Source of the DNA: Himantopus leucocephalus
Taxonomy: Eukaryota; Chordata; Aves; Charadriiformes; Recurvirostridae
Assembly (NCBI GenBank): GCA_003993805.1
Contig: RSEF01000020.1
Location: 5,043,740 to 5,107,739 of the forward strand
Direction: 5' to 3'
Length of the DNA: 64,000 nt
Shown: in pieces, positions 12,701-27,051 of the stretch
How the letters are laid out: the number at the start of each line of letters is the position of its first letter
How positions within the stretch are numbered: the stretch's first letter is position 1
The notes under the pieces: generated by a model
What the model was told of the DNA's origin: nothing
The model's database searches: none
The model's input: the letters and a program-made list of their open reading frames with translations, nothing else
Program-made: the position numbers and the translations under genes

Positions 12701-15700
12701 ACCTGTAGTGTGCAACAGCTCCACTTGCCCCTGACAGAAGAGAAGCTGAACTTACCAGGGCAGAGCATGCTGCTGAAGAAGCCGTACTGCCCTGGGACTG
12801 AGAGCTTTGCTGTGTTGTGGCAGTGCTCTGTGCCCCATGAATGTGCCAAATTCACCAGAGCTGGTTTAAGACCCCTGTGTGAGACTGAAATAACTTCTAG
12901 ACCTTCCCAGGTGCCCAAACCTCCGTACCCTTTCATTCCTGTGCCTCCATGTGTAACAGCAGTATAATGCTCAGGCTGTTTTGCAAAGTGCTCTAGGGAT
13001 TAAAAAAATGTTCCTGTAGGTTATCTCTGGATGAATCTAAAGTTTTGTCTAACTCTTTTCTCTGGAGGGTTATGAGAAGCAAGAGCTGCTAGATTAGCAG
13101 AGATAGGAGGCTTGTATAGGAGTGGGAGAGTGAATCAGCTCAAGATGGGTGAGCTGGTTCTTATGAAGCAAGAGAGCTCCAGGAACACATTTTGTCTTGT
13201 CTTGAGATGTAAGCAGTTCTCTTCCCAAGCTGCTGGGCAAAAGCGTTTTCCTTGTCTCCTGGTTATTTGCAGCTGGAAGGTGGTAACACCAGCTCTAACA
13301 GCTGCAGCCCCAGAAGTTAATCATTGAGCAGGCAGGATGGAGATGCTGTTTTATGCATATGTAAAGAGGCCCTGTGTGGGCCCGGGAGTGGGAAGGAGGT
13401 GCTATTTGGGGAGAGGGGGAAGAGAAAGCGAAGGTGTCTGGACAATGGCGGGACTGTTGCGTCAGTGCTGGCCTTGCAGTTTGACTCCCCAGTCAAAACA
13501 GATGAGCCACGAGGCTTTATGCCCAGTCAGGTGAGGATGCTAGGAGGGCATACCACAGCAGAGATCAAGGCTCAGTCTAGCAAAGACCATCCTGAGACAT
13601 GTGTCATGGCACATGGTGTACAGTGATGTTACCAGCTTGGGTTAGGTTATGCCAGCTCAGCTTGACACAGCAAAAATTGTAGGGGAAAGGCATTCCCACC
13701 TGTGGGTCACAAATGAAGCTCCCTTCTCCAGGTATCATCCCTTCTTAACGCAGAGAACAAGGATGGTGTGCATCTCATGAAGGGAGAACTTCTGGAATGG
13801 CTCATTAGCCTGGCAGTTGAGAAAGAGCTACAGCTGGAGAGATCAGGGGTGGGATCCACCTGCCTCTGCTTAGACCCCTGCAGTCTGTGTCCTTCCCTTG
13901 CCATGGCTGTGAAACCACCTGCGTCGGTACCAGCTCACTATGGGCATCGCTGTGCATGAGGAAGCTCATGTGCCACAGGGATGTGCAGCTCGCTGTGGTG
14001 TGACTGTGGCAAGCAGAGGCAAGAAGGCTAAAGCTGTCTGCTCGGGCAGCTCACCCTGAGGCTGTCCAGCCATGAGATGGGCATGGGGGCAGCGAGGCTC
14101 TGAGGAAGGCGTTTAGGCAGGCTGCTGTGTGCTGCGGGGGCAGGTGGCTGCTCGCTGGTGGAGCAGCCATGCGTGGCTGACCCCTGCTGTGGAGAGCGGC
14201 CCAAAGCAGCAACCCAGGGACTTCCCAGCACGGCCATCAGCAAACTGCAGCCTTTGCACAGGGTGATCCCTGAACCTCCTGCTGAGAGGGGAAGGGAAAG
14301 AGCTTCAGACAAAGTAAAGCAGCTGAGAGAGGCTGGTACCAGTGCCAGACCCTCCTGAGCTTCAACACACCGAAGTTGGTGGTCTGCTTGATGTGGTGTT
14401 TTCAGTGCTGGGTTGTGGGGTACAGATCACCAAATGGTTTCAGAATAACTTCAGTACAGAGCACTCTGGGCCACCGTTGCAGTACCACAGCATGAGGATA
14501 TCTGCCTTCTCCAGCATGGAAAGCAAATGCAGAGGCACTTGGAACACATCTCATACTTGGAATAGGATCTGGAAGTGCTTTTAAGTTTAAAGCTCCTTTT
14601 CCTTCAGCCCTTGTGGAGCTAAAACTCTTCAGAACAGCCTCAGAAAAAGGCTGCAAATACCATAAAGACTGAGAAATCCAGGAGGCTGTGAAGAGAGGGA
14701 TTGCTTGGTCAAAACTAGTCACTTCTGCAGTCTTGTAATGGGCAACTCCACAACCTGGGTGTGTTGTATATCAAGTTTTTATGTTGGCTTTAAGTATTTA
14801 TTTTGTCCCAGCCCTTCAGAGCTACTCATTTGCTTTGTCACTAGGCCCTTTGATGAAAGCTGCTTGATACTTTAAGGTAACCTGCCAAACTGTCTTCCAG
14901 GAGAAGAAATGAGTTGTGGTTAGGGCATGGCCTCTTTCTGTGGGCAACTCTTTAAGCAGTTGGATGCTAGCGTTAGGAAATTCAATAGTGTTCTGGTGAA
15001 TAAAAGGGAAAAATACAATAAGCCATTAAATAACTTGCTAATGTTTCAAAAGAGAAGGAAAGCCCAGCGTTGACAAGGTTCCTCCATCACCTTCCCATGT
15101 AGCTAAGGCGAATTCACATCAAGGTCCAGTCTGCCATCAAAGGGGATGGGTTGATCAAGTGTCTATATACAAACTCACATCCATGTAAGGGTCAATTTCT
15201 AAAAGCATTTCAAATTTCCTGGCATGTTTTTGCATGTAAAAATTGCTTTTACTGGTGTAGACAAAAGGCAATGTTTGTTCAGGCTATGAACTGCTGAAGC
15301 AAAAATTGTGGCTATAAATTGAGAAGCTGCTTTTGGTACCTTTGCCCAAAGACTAAATGCTTCAGAGCAAAATCACAGTAAGTGATTTAGAGAATAATCA
15401 ATAACATTAAAATAAACTGGCAAGGAAAAGACCTTGCATCTATAATGTATTTTCTAGATATTATTAAATAATACATCACAAGCAAACTCCTGAGTGATGA
15501 ATTTGGCAGCTGTTTGCAAAAGGTGATAAACCCAGGGACTATCCTTTCTCTGCTCTCCTCCTGAGGAGGTGGGTAGCACCCCTGTGGAATAAGTCTCCTC
15601 CTTGGAAAATGGTTATTGGGTAGACCCTAAAGGTGTTTAGATGCCAAAGGCACATCTTTTAGATGTGACTGAGCCTTGGGGTCGTGCTGGTCTGCAGGTA

Positions 15701-16070
15701 GCCACACTCCGATCTGGAATCGGGGAGACAAAGGTTTTCTTACCTAGTCTCAAATGGGGGATGTTTGGTGCCTCCTCATCAGCCCTGCTCGGGGAAGGCT
15801 CAGCTGGCAAAAAGCTGTGCTGGAGGAGGAGGAGGCTGGAGCAGTGGTCCTGGGCCGGGGATGACCAGTGTGGCAGGGCTCTGAGCCTGCCCTGGTGCTG
15901 GGGGAGCAGGATGGGGTGCTCGCTGGCAGGCGGCAGTACGCTCAGATTGTGCCAGTGCTCTGCATGCCCTGGCTCAGAGCTTGGGCTTTTGGCACTACGG
16001 TGACCAGCGGCGGGCTGGGACCTCTGTCTCTGTGAGCACGCAGGCTCGGCTGGCATCCTCTGCCCCTGGC
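9735..16070. other. Intergenic, no gene seen
   Basis: Nothing is recognisable beyond the G-rich tract at 12547-12567. Frames of 100-140 codons at 12282-12967 and 15637-16056 are open on both strands at once, as expected of GC-richer patches without coding constraint. Confidence 0.65.
12547..12567 (+). other. G-rich, G-quadruplex-type tract
   Basis: Runs of 9, 6 and 4 G are separated by single T bases, a short-loop arrangement that favours a stable quadruplex if the long run folds back. It is intergenic. Confidence 0.4.
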
Positions 16071-16145
16071 TGGAGCAGAGGAATAGGAGTTTTTAAAAAC
16101 GATCANCAGTTGGAGCAGAGGAATAGGAGTTTTTAAAAATGATCA
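16071..16145 (+). repeat. 35-bp direct duplication around a single N
   Basis: Copies at 16071-16105 and 16111-16145 differ at one base and flank a single N at 16106. The pattern is the same as at 0.65, 9.5 and 40.27 kb and probably reflects contig joining. Confidence 0.85.
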
Positions 16146-19100
16146 CTCCAAGTTGTCTCCCAAAAAGCTGGTTGAGGCAGTCCTCCCCCAAGTCGGTCCG
16201 CCAGGGACAGCCTGCCGGCGAGGGCAGAGGGAAAGGCATTTGTGTAGTTATTCACTTTTATCTGGTTACACTTCACCTCTCAAAGAAAAGCCTTTGAACA
16301 TAAAATTCAGCAGTGACTTACAATTTTGTGGCTTTGTTTTAAAACGAAGGCAATTTTTTCTAGCCTAGAGATGTAACTGATCTTTTACCTTTGCTTGTGT
16401 TGTTTGTTAAAAGAAAGATAAAACATGCTGTCCATTGATCTGTCTTCCCCCTGAATTTCACTGTTAGTGAGGAGGGCAGGATTAACTGTTGGAGAGCAAT
16501 GCTTCCTATCCCAGCTAAAAAGGCACCACACTGCTCTCGCAAAGCAATTCATGTGAGATTTCAGCTGGACCTGGTGGTTCTGGCACCCCTTTAACCTCCA
16601 GTAACGAAATTGAAAGTGCCAGTCATGTCCCCAGACGCTGTGTTGAGGGGATGGCATGCGGGACACTGCCTTGCTACAAGGACCAAGCTGAAGCTGGTTG
16701 AGCTTATCCCAGCTCAGCTCCTTAACCACAGTGGCAAGCTAGGAGGCTTCCAAATGCAATTAGACAAATGCATGGGAGAAAAATCCAGCCATGTCCATTA
16801 AACAAAATGATCCTTTCTGGCTCAGGGAGGAGTCCCTGAGCTGCAGAGCTGGAACCTGGAAGGACTAATTTTATATTCTAACTTTATATTCTTCTCTAAG
16901 CGTCTTCTGTTTGCCACTGTTGGAAATGGGGTACTGATGAAATGGTAATTGGTATAAATTGTTTTCGTGTCCTCTTACAGCAGACTTCTGAGCATCGGTG
17001 TTTGGAAACAACAAGTAAAAGGCGAAAGGATCTGTAAATTATCATAAGCAGCATCCAGCCTTACTCTGATAGACTCAAAGAAATATTTTCATTCCACTTT
17101 TGAGTGAGCTGCATTAACAGAGAGTAGTTTGGTTTTGGTAGATGCTTGTGTGGCTGAAATCTGGCTGACAAGCTTGGTCAGCCTCGATTGTGAGAGGCTG
17201 AGATTCATCCTCCCTTTCCAGCACACCTGGAGAGGAGTCAGCAAAATAGAGATGCTGGCAGAGGTGAGATGAAAGCTTTGCTGTTTTAAAGGAAAGTAAA
17301 AATGCAAATAAGGAGGGGAAGCTACACACCACACTTCCTCCCTTTGCTTAACAGAGGAAAGTACATCACTCTGTCCTGCTACTGTGTCCTGATGGGCTGT
17401 CAGGGTCCAGCTGCTGCTGTTCTATTGAGAAATTATTGTATCTGCCCTTAAGATCAGATTGATTTGAAATAATCACCAAATGATGCACGATATCATCAAT
17501 ATCTGAATAATGATTGACCACTAGCCCACCCATTCCTGTCCCAGTCAGTGACTTGAGATAAAATACTCTGGATATACAGGCAGCAACAAAAGCCCAAATC
17601 CCATTTCAGCTTCTGCATGTGAAGGGAGCGACCACAGTACCATCTTTTTATGCTTAGAAACTCCAATGATGTCACTGGACCCCTAAATCTTAAGACTCTG
17701 GTTTACTGTTCACTTCAGCAGCTTTTTGCTACTTCCTTTTAGTTTTCAGTTTCTTGGTCTTTCACAGTAGAATCTTACACCAAAACTAAACTCTGTTGTA
17801 ATGACAAATTCAAGTGAAGAGTAAAGAATTACTAACTTGCTTCACGCATCCTTCTGCAGAAGGACAATGTCACCAAAAGCTTCACGTAGAACAAACCATC
17901 ATTGAAACAGCTAAGGATGCTTTTTGAAGTGGGTTGGCTGGAGCCATTTCTCATACAAGAGTAGAGGATATAGTTTAGCTGGATGTGACCTTTAGTAAAA
18001 TAAAAAGGGTGTCTGAACACTCCTTCAGGAGACCATAGGCTAAGTGTGCCGGTGCTACAGGATTCTGTCTGAGCTGTCCCTTAGAGGAGCACAGCAAGGA
18101 TGGGAGGGAGCACAGTTTGGAGAATGGGGTTGGATCCTTCTTATCCAGCGATGCAGTCACAGCTCTATTCTGCGGAACAAAAGCACTGCAGGCACTTCTC
18201 TTGTATGCAGACTGGTAGCAGAGGTTAGCTGGTAGCTGCAGAGGGCCCAAACTGGCTGGTGCGTACATCGCAGTCTGAGCAGGCTGCGTGCCCAGAGACC
18301 GTGCACCAGTCTGACAGATCTAGCATGTGGAACAGACCTAATTCCTCCTCCTCAAGGTACTCATGGAAAAGAGGCTGAAGTGCTTCTCAGTGTGGTAACT
18401 CCCAACCCCTGCATTGCACAGTCCCATGTTTTGCACTGGGGGCCTGGTGTTCAGCTCTGAAATAAATCCATAGGTAGAGAGACATCGGAGACTCTGGGGA
18501 AGTGGATAAATTTCATTGGTGTCAAGGTTTATATCACTCCCAGAACCTGACTTGCCTTATAAGAAAGGAATGACACCTGGTGGCTGTATGTTCAGGACTT
18601 GCTAATAAGAGAACTGCGGTCTCCTGTGCTGGGACCATCCTGAAAGCTGCTTCATGCGTGGTCACCTTGGTTCTCTAATAATTCATAGAGCAAGATGGTT
18701 AAGTGGCAGCAGCAGCTGGTGAGGGAGCAGATGGTGCCACCTGCACTATCAGATGTTTTATCACATTCTCTGTTTTATCCCACAAAGAGTGGCTGGGAAG
18801 TAGAGGAGAGCGTGGGAGCTGGTGTAGGTTGTGAAGGTGTGAAAAATCACAGGTAGTCTCATCGCTTCCCTGCCAGGCTGCTGTTTCACTCAGCACTGGG
18901 TTAAGAAAGTACTTGTGCTTATGAGAAGGTCTGTGCCCGCCTATGCTTGAGACTGCAATGCTGCGTTTGGGAAGCACCAGGCTACAGAGCAGCCTGGCTG
19001 TGCCTGCTTGTGGGCAGGGATCGGAGGGTTACCAGCACACCTCCAGGCAGGTTCAGCTGAGCTGTCTGCATCACAAGCAAAGCCCTAGGTGACCGGCCTG

Positions 19101-22100
19101 GACACCACTTCCTAATCATATTCCCAAAGATGGTTTAGAGACCTGTGATCAAATTTGTTAAAGGGTCCAATATCATTGTGTGAGGGTTCTGAACCCCTTG
19201 AGTGGCTCCTGATTTTTCTGGGCTAGCGTTTGAGGCTTTTGAAAACTCCTTGTGAGCTACACAAGTGATAGGTCTTGGGTCCAAAGGAGGAAGAGGGTTT
19301 ATACTCTCACCTTGTGGACTACACAAGCCCAAAGAGCTATCTAAGTCCAAACAGGCAGTTTTTTAATGTTCATCCTATAAAGGACCTGTACAAGAGTCCA
19401 TCAGCAACAACACAGATTTGAATGAATATTAAAACATAATACCCCCGAACTGATGTGCTGAAGTGAGCACAGCTGGCGGGCAGTGGGGGGGCAGTGATTT
19501 GCAGGCTGCACACAGGAAGACGAGCCAGTCGTGATATTTCATACAGCAAAAAATTAGGGAGCGGAAAGTGCAGTAGCCGGGTGAGCTGCTGGAGACAGGC
19601 TACCTGCGGCAACTTCCTTTCTGCGGCTTTATTTCAGGTCCTGCTCATCTTCCTCGGCAGTTCTGTCCATCCATTCTCCTGTTGTCCTGGCAATCGGCGA
19701 TAACATTCAGATGTTAACAGAGCAGACGCTGTGGCAGACCGGTAGCTACATGGCAGTTGTTTGTGTAGCAGTCAGCAAAGCCATTCACCGCTCTGGGTTA
19801 ATATTTCAACGGGGCGGATGGACAGGAGGGTGGGATGGCAGGAGAGCGGGTGAGGAGGTTGGCAGTTGTCAAGCACTAAGCCCAGGAGGAAGAGGAACGT
19901 GTGTGACGACAAAGGAGGAGGAAGCCCATTGTGTCTGAAACAAGATGGAAGATGCCACCCGACGAAGCTGGCTAACTGGTGATTAATTAGAGGCACGCTT
20001 TGAATTCCGCGTCTAGTTTAGCATTAACAGCATTTCCGTGTCGTGCGGTGAGTCGTCTTGCTTGGTGGTTTTATTGTCTGGGCTTATGTGGAGCGTAAGG
20101 GAGGGGTTTTCTCACAAAACTTCTGCAATTGAGTAAACGTGTAAATCTCAGCTTCCACTTGAGGTGAAAAATAAGGGAAAAAAATCCCCAAAAGTGGAAC
20201 AAGTTCAGCGGTGGAACTCATGAACAGAAGAGAAATAGAAAACAAGCTTGGAGTGGGTTTGAGGGGTACAGAGGTGTGTGGTGTTGAATACTCTGCTGGT
20301 TTTATTGTGTTAGTTCGGGCTTTCTGAGCCCAGCCCAGGCCCTGGCAGTGTCTAAGGTGTGTGGGTTGTATTCCAGGCATGTCCGCGGGTCTGTGGCTCT
20401 GTATTAGTGTTTATAGGAAGTCAATGAGATGGAACTCAATAGAGAAAAGGAAGACTTAGGAGTCACTGGAAGACAAATGTGAAGGCCTGGCACTCAATAA
20501 CTTTACGGAATCATATCTTCTGTTGCTGTATGTTTCTGGGTAGCAGGAATACAAGAAAGGAGAACAGGTCTGTATGTTTCAATAGCCTGTTCACCTTCCG
20601 CTTCAGAGAGAGGGCATGTTTTATTTCTCTTTATAAAAAGATATCCATCCTCTGCTTGATATGAAGTCAAGCAGCACCATGAATCGGGGGGAATGTGTCA
20701 GTGGAGATGACGACTGGACTGCTGAAGGTGGTGGAGGGAAAGTGGGACACCACAAACAAATTGTGTGAGCTGTGGGAGAGCACAAGCGTGTGTGTGCAGG
20801 CACATCTCCAGCTGGGATGCTGTAGCAGCGTCTAAAGAGTTGGTCCAGGCTGACCCGCAACACGCATCCATAGTCCATGGAGCAAAGGTATTTTGTCTGA
20901 ATGGTTTGGGCATCGCCATGAGCGTGTGCCCTTGGCAGGGACAGATCAGGCACAGGCTGGGCAGGTCCTGCAGGCAGGGGACAGTGCAGGCTGAGCTTCT
21001 GACTGAATCTGTGAAACTCACACCATTTCTCCTGTCTTCCGAAAGGGGTTGTAAGATGGAGCTGCTTATGGTAACAGGTATTGCATTCAGTAGCCAAAGA
21101 CTTTGTCACATTGGGGATGGACAGGGCCTGTTCAGTCAGCTGCAAAGTTGTGCAAAATTTGGGTAGTTTCACATTTTTTGAATAGGAAATACTTTTCAGG
21201 TGGCTTCAGTTGTCAAAATAGGCTTGAATAATAAGCGTGAGTGAAACAGAAGTGCAAAGCAAAAAGCTCAGAGACAGCTATCCAATCTGGGATGGATTTT
21301 TGGAGGTGGCAGGAGAGCTTGAACACAGTTCTGAATTTTCAAATTTTACTGAAACATGTCTCCAGCTAAATGCGTGGAAATGTGAAATGGCAATACTAAA
21401 AAGTTTCTTCATTAACTGATAAATACAATGGAAGGCACTACATTAGTATTAATTTATATGGCTAATTAACTGAAATCAGTAATTTATACTAAATTATACT
21501 AACGCATAGTCTTGTTCTAACCCCCAGAAGTTCTGCTTCCTGAACAGTACATCTTTGTATACTACCACTTTGTGGATTAAGCAAACACTTCTGAACAAAG
21601 TACCAAGTCTCTTGGAACTGAACAGATGCAAGACAGAACTGACGATGGACAGGGCGCCAATACTTGAACTATATTCCCTTCTCATTTTCACTAAATGGCC
21701 TTTGTAACACAGGGATTTAACACCACTGTTATGTTTGAAATACCTCTAGGAGAGGTTCGGATAAAGTAGAACTAGATTAACCCCCCAGGTCAGATATTGA
21801 ATTTATGAGCATGTGTGAGCATTCGGATCCAGGGCCTCATCCTGCCCTGTCCTGCACACAAAGCAGGTTTCATCCTGTAGCCCCTCACCTGCCCGAGTGT
21901 GCAAGTGCTTCTGCTCTGTTTGCACTAATGTAACAAGCGGCTGTTTTTTAAAGGTGGATGTTTTCAGACTGCCAAGTGTCGTTTGTTACGGCATAAAGAT
22001 GGATGTGCATTCTGCAGTGTTTCCTCCTCGCTTGCTCAGGACAGCAGAGGGTGGAGGTGACAGGCTGGCCCAGGTAGATTCCCAGGAGATGTCAGCAAAG

Positions 22101-24369
22101 GTGGTTTGGGGACATCTGGATGTCATGGCTGTGTGGGGAGGACAACAGAGCACATGGCTTACATCCTGAGGATCAGGGCTGTCCCATGCTGATGGATGAG
22201 GGGAGGATGGATGTCCTCTGAATACAGCAGCCTATTCCAACGGAGGATGCATAAGTGCTCCTGCCTCTTGTAGAAGCTTTGAAGAACAAGAGCTCTGTGC
22301 TTGGGAAACCCAGATTGCAGCAACGAGCGAGTGCTCACCCAACAGCTTCCTCCCACGCAGGCAGTGGCAGTTTGCCATTTAAATTCCCAGAGCAAGAAAC
22401 TCTCGGCTGATTTCCCTCCTGCCGGAGGAAACAAAGCTGCATTGCTCCTGGCTGCAGCCCAGCTCCAGAGCCCCGCTCTGCCCTGGCTCGCGGGCACTTG
22501 CGGGCATGCACTCAGAACAGGGTCAGTCCCACAGGGAGAGGGGTTTTGCTGAATTCTGCCTTTTATATAAAAACTGGCCACGGTCACAGGACAAGCTTGA
22601 ATATGGTCAAATTCAGACTGATGTGACTAAAGTCCCAGGGTACGGGGACTGGTCCCACATCCACACCGAGGCTGTAATGCCAGCCCAAAGCTCTTGCTAC
22701 AAGCCCTAGACCTACACCTCAATGGTCCAAAGGGATTCTCGTTGCGCACACCCTCACTGCTAGGTGCTGAGCTGGCACTAACTACAATTTTGCTAATTGC
22801 TCTGAACTCCACTGCCATGCTGCTTTCCATAGGCGATGTTTGGCCATGGCTTTTGCTGAAGCGGGGGACTGTTCTTGGAAGCTTGATAAGATCTGCAGGG
22901 AGACACCTGCCAATCTTCATACACAACATCTTTATTTTAATTTATTGGCAGCATTTAAAAAAATTGGCTTCTATGCAGCATCAGTTGGACTTCATTAAAA
23001 TAATAAGAGAGCTAAGTTAGTAAAAACAAACCTGGCCAGTTGGCAACCTCAGACTTTTGTCAGGACTGATCTATGCTGGAAGATATAGATTTAGTCCATC
23101 TACAGTAATAAAGTCCCATGATCCTATGGTTAAAATGTCTTTTTCCCTGCTAGCTGATGCAATTCATTAATTATATGACATTTCCACAATGATTTCTCCA
23201 GAAGGCCCTGGATGCCAAGGTTTACATTACATTTTCAATTACAAAGATATCCATATGGTGACTCTGCAGTATGTACAACTGCTTAACATGCATCCAAGCC
23301 CTACCGCAATGTGATGTGCTGGCAAATCCCTTGCTGGATATGGGGTTCCCACACTGGCTGTGTCCTGGGGGTGGGGATGGCAATTAGGTGTTCCCTGCAG
23401 GAAAAGCGTTGGAAGTTGAAGCATAAGTCCTTGTGTCCTTTATGGGCCACCAGGCGCTTTTTTAATAACATCTTGAGCTGTGAGGATGAGTTTAAGTCAG
23501 CATTACAGCCCATCAATGGCCTGAGAAAGCAGTATTATGGGTAGGATTTTAGAGTAAGACAAAAGGGCTGAGCCCAGGCATGGTTTTCCCAGGCAGGCTC
23601 CAAGGATCTAGTGAAGGATCAGAGCCCACCTCCTGCTCCCTGCTGGGACTTTCATGTTCATATTGCGACATTTCTCTCTTTCCCCAACACCCCTGTAGCA
23701 CCCAGACACCCAAATGAGGGGCAAAGCTGCAAGGTGATGTGCTGCAATGGGCGCAGTTTTTGGCAGAAGAGGGGGATCCGGTGTTGCATGACACTGCATT
23801 GGTGTTTCTTCACATCAGGGCTGGTCCTACCAGCACAAGATCAATTGCTGCTGTAGGAGATGCTTAATTAACCACTAGTGTGAAGGGTACAAGTTGTGAT
23901 TCAAGTACTGCTTGGTCTGAGGAAATGTATTGATTTGGACAGACCCCTTGGAGAAAACCTCATTTATAGTTTGTGGGTGGTTTGCAGCAGTTTGCTACGC
24001 AATCAGCGCTGTATGAACCATCCTTGGGACTCCCCAGCGGCTCCTGCCTGCCCCACACTTTGTGATAATAAAGCAGACCCTGAAAGGAAAGCACAGATTT
24101 TCCTTCGACAGCACTGGTGGGTGGATGTGCGCCTGGAAGCTGATTCCTAGCACTGTTAAACAGAAGTTGCAGGGTTTGGGGTTTTTTTTTTCCAGCTCTG
24201 AACAGAGGATGTGTCTGCGGCTTGTCCCCTCGGTTTCCCAAGGTGCAGGACCTCCCTGGCCCTCCCGCCGTGCAGGCTGCAGCGATGCTCCCTGTCACGC
24301 CAGGAGTCAGCGCTGTTTGCACAGTTGCACTCCGATTAGCTCTGCAATGCCTGTAACCTTAGAGCAGTA
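16146..24369. other. Intergenic, no gene seen
   Basis: This is repeat-poor sequence. The 183-codon minus frame at 20621-21172 is overlapped by a 133-codon plus frame and shows no known motif. AT-rich patches with TAATTA-like words occur at 19980-20000 and 21440-21500. Confidence 0.65.
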
Positions 24370-24770
24370 AACCAGTGGCATATATATAGTTGAACAATTA
24401 TATGTATTGTGACTAAATTTCCCCCTGAAGATCTCATTCACGATGTTAGAATGAAAGGATCATAAAATGAATTAATAGCTGATTCACTGTATAATTTCCT
24501 AGTTCAATATACTTTAGTGTACCAGCTAAATGAGCCATACACAGCATTCAGCTTGGCCAGTTAACAGCTTTATCATTGAGATCTCAGGCTTAGAAATAAA
24601 AGCAATTCTTCTGAAGTAATTGCGTCTAATTAAAAGAAACATTTAAAAAGTGTAACCAAAAGGAATTCATTTCAAATGGAAAATTAATGCTGAAAAATAG
24701 CCCTGAGCTCTCTTGTCTTTGCTAATAGCTAAGCATTCTCAGAATAATTAAACTGTTTTGAAATGTTGAT
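24370..24770. other. Candidate enhancer-like AT-rich block
   Basis: About 400 bp of AT-rich, non-repetitive, CpG-poor sequence has homeodomain words, including TAATTA at 24627-24632 plus ATTAATAG and AATTAATG. Its complex word composition, without simple repeats, resembles conserved non-coding elements. Function is inferred only. Confidence 0.25.
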
Positions 24771-26739
24771 ACCTTCCCCTGTTAGAAATGATAGCCGTGG
24801 CCCAACACATTAGCAAATCCTCAGTATGGCCCTGGTTGGCGATAGGTGTGGGGGTTTTGGGTGGGCAGGGGAGGTGAGCGTTTTATTCTCGTATTGAAGC
24901 AACTTCTTTTGAAGAGGTGGGACTGCCCAGCCAGAGGAGCCGAAGTCAGCACGGCAGTGGGTTGGGAGGCTCTGCCAGATGCTGGGACTCCCCATAAAAG
25001 CAGAGGAATTAACTGAAAATAGCGCTCTTTTAAAAGCATATGGACTTTGTTATGCTGTTTGCTGATCTCTGCAGCACCTCAGTTAGCTGAAGTGTCAGGG
25101 TGCATTTCCAGGTGAAGTCGGTTCACTGCTTTTCTGTTACTTTTTTTATGAGCAAAAAGTGCAGCACTTCAACCTGCACCCCAAAAAGCCCCACAGTAAA
25201 TACCTGGGTTTACAGAGTTTGTGGCTGGGGTTTGTGCTGCGGGTGTGTGCCAGCCTGGTTGCTCTTGACAGGGAAGATCCAAATTCCTTCAGGTTCCTCA
25301 CCTGCTTCTCCATCACTTGCTCCTCTCCCTTTACTCGTGCTCATTTTGGCCGGGTGTGTAATGAAAATCCCCCTTGCACACTGCGCTGCTTCCCTCAAAG
25401 CAGGCATGCCTGCAGCTGCCTCCTCCCCTCCCTCCATCCAAGGATTTGCTTGCAGGTGTTGGAGCAAATTAAATGTATCCTGTGACACGGCGAGGATGAG
25501 CACAAATCCCACGCTTTGAGCAGGACCTCTGTTTTTACCCTTCTGTGCTGAGCCAGGAGCGCTTCTCTTTATTAACAGTCTGTATCTGGCTGCACCGGGA
25601 GACCCAAAAGGGGTGGTGGCTGTCGGGGTGGCAGGGATGTCTGGGGCCTAAAATAGTTGTTGTAGTGCTTCGTTTGCATGAACAGAATGGCTGGGTGCCA
25701 CCGACATAAGGGACCCGCTATAGCTGGCGCTGCCAAAATAGAGGTCACGCACAGTGGGCGAGGAGGTGCCAACAGAGCCATAGGGCACAGGGAGCTCTAC
25801 AGCGCCGGGTGCGCTAAAGCTACTGCTGGGTGGTTTTGTGAAGAAATGCAGGCTGCCTGGATTTGTATCTCTTTTTCCTTGAAAAGTGACTCTGAAGGTA
25901 GGAAAAAAAAGTTTTGAAAATGTCTGTGTTTGGTTTCAACATCTTTGCATTAAAGCATTTGATACTCATATTGAAGCAACTTCCCATTGGGAAGCAAACA
26001 CTGACAGAGTTGATTCCTTTTAAGTGTTAAAAAGGCCAAACCCAAATACTTCTGACCCAAGTGACTTTTTTTTTCTTTGCTGGATGACCAGGACAGAAGT
26101 GCTTTTGAGAATTCAACTTTATACTAGTTGAGGGAGAGAATTTGTTCTCTTAAAATCCTTGTGGGATGGGAATGTATTTTCTCATGCTGCTGCAAGTGGG
26201 AAGCTCGGGGAATCTTTGGGGGCTGTTGCTTATTACTGCCAGTACCTACTGAATTTGCTTTTATTATGTTGTTTGGTAATTATGACAGGACTGAGAATAT
26301 TCCATTCAAGACTTTCTGTAAAACTTTCCCAGCAAATTCTGTGAATGTACAATAATGTGGTATGTAAATATACATTTATAGCATTGTACCTACAAAATAA
26401 CCTGCGTCTGCTGGCTTGTTTCCCTTTCCACAACATTGTACTGTTTCATGTGTTTCCTTGGTGGTGTTCTTGAAATTGTAGTAAATCAAAGTTTTCTCCC
26501 TTTTATTTTGGAGGCAGAGCAGCAGGGCGGCATCTTAAGACAGGATTCTGTCTTGTGTATTTTAGCATGTTTTTCTTTTACCAATAATACTGAAAACATC
26601 ACAACTTCTAAGGGAATAGGTAAAATTGGTCCCTGGTCTTGGCAGCGGGTCAGTGAACGCCCTGCCCTGGCCAGCTTGCGCAAAATTCTGCCTTTATTTT
26701 CTGGATGATCCAGAAATTTCTTTTTTTTTAATTCCTGAG
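24771..26739. other. Intergenic, no gene seen
   Basis: Short overlapping open frames only. The longest, at 25100-25519 on the plus strand, has no recognisable domain, codon bias or splice context. Confidence 0.6.
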
Positions 26740-27013
26740 TGTTTCTAATTGAGCTAACATTATTAGAAGATTTAAAAAAAACCCTTTCCCAAATTCCCTT
26801 TGCGTTTCAGTAGCTCTTTAATATGCAAGGCAGCAAGAGATGAACTGGGTCTAATTACGAGTCCCTGGAGTAGCCAGTCAGAAAATGAATTGATGCCTTT
26901 TTCCTTATGAACAATGCATGTACCACAAATTAGAGGCGCCATCACCAGAGATTTAATTACAAAATATCATTACTTTCACACATCATTTCAGATTTGGCCT
27001 GATCAAATCAAAG
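26740..27013. other. Candidate enhancer-like block beside a G-quadruplex
   Basis: TAATTA cores lie at 26852-26857 and 26954-26959, and a TCF/LEF-like ATCAAAG at 27007-27013. The block is AT-rich, complex and non-coding and ends abruptly at a strong G-quadruplex motif. Binding and conservation are unverified. Confidence 0.3.
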
Positions 27014-27015
27014 TT

Positions 27016-27051
27016 GGGGGAGAGAGGGAAGGGGGGGAGGCGGGCGAAGGG
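27016..27051 (+). other. Strong G-quadruplex motif
   Basis: Five G-runs (5, 3, 7, 3 and 3) are separated by loops of 5, 2, 4 and 4 bases, which satisfies the standard G3+N1-7 pattern. It directly follows the TCF/LEF-like ATCAAAG and the AT-rich block at 26740-27013. Confidence 0.5.
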
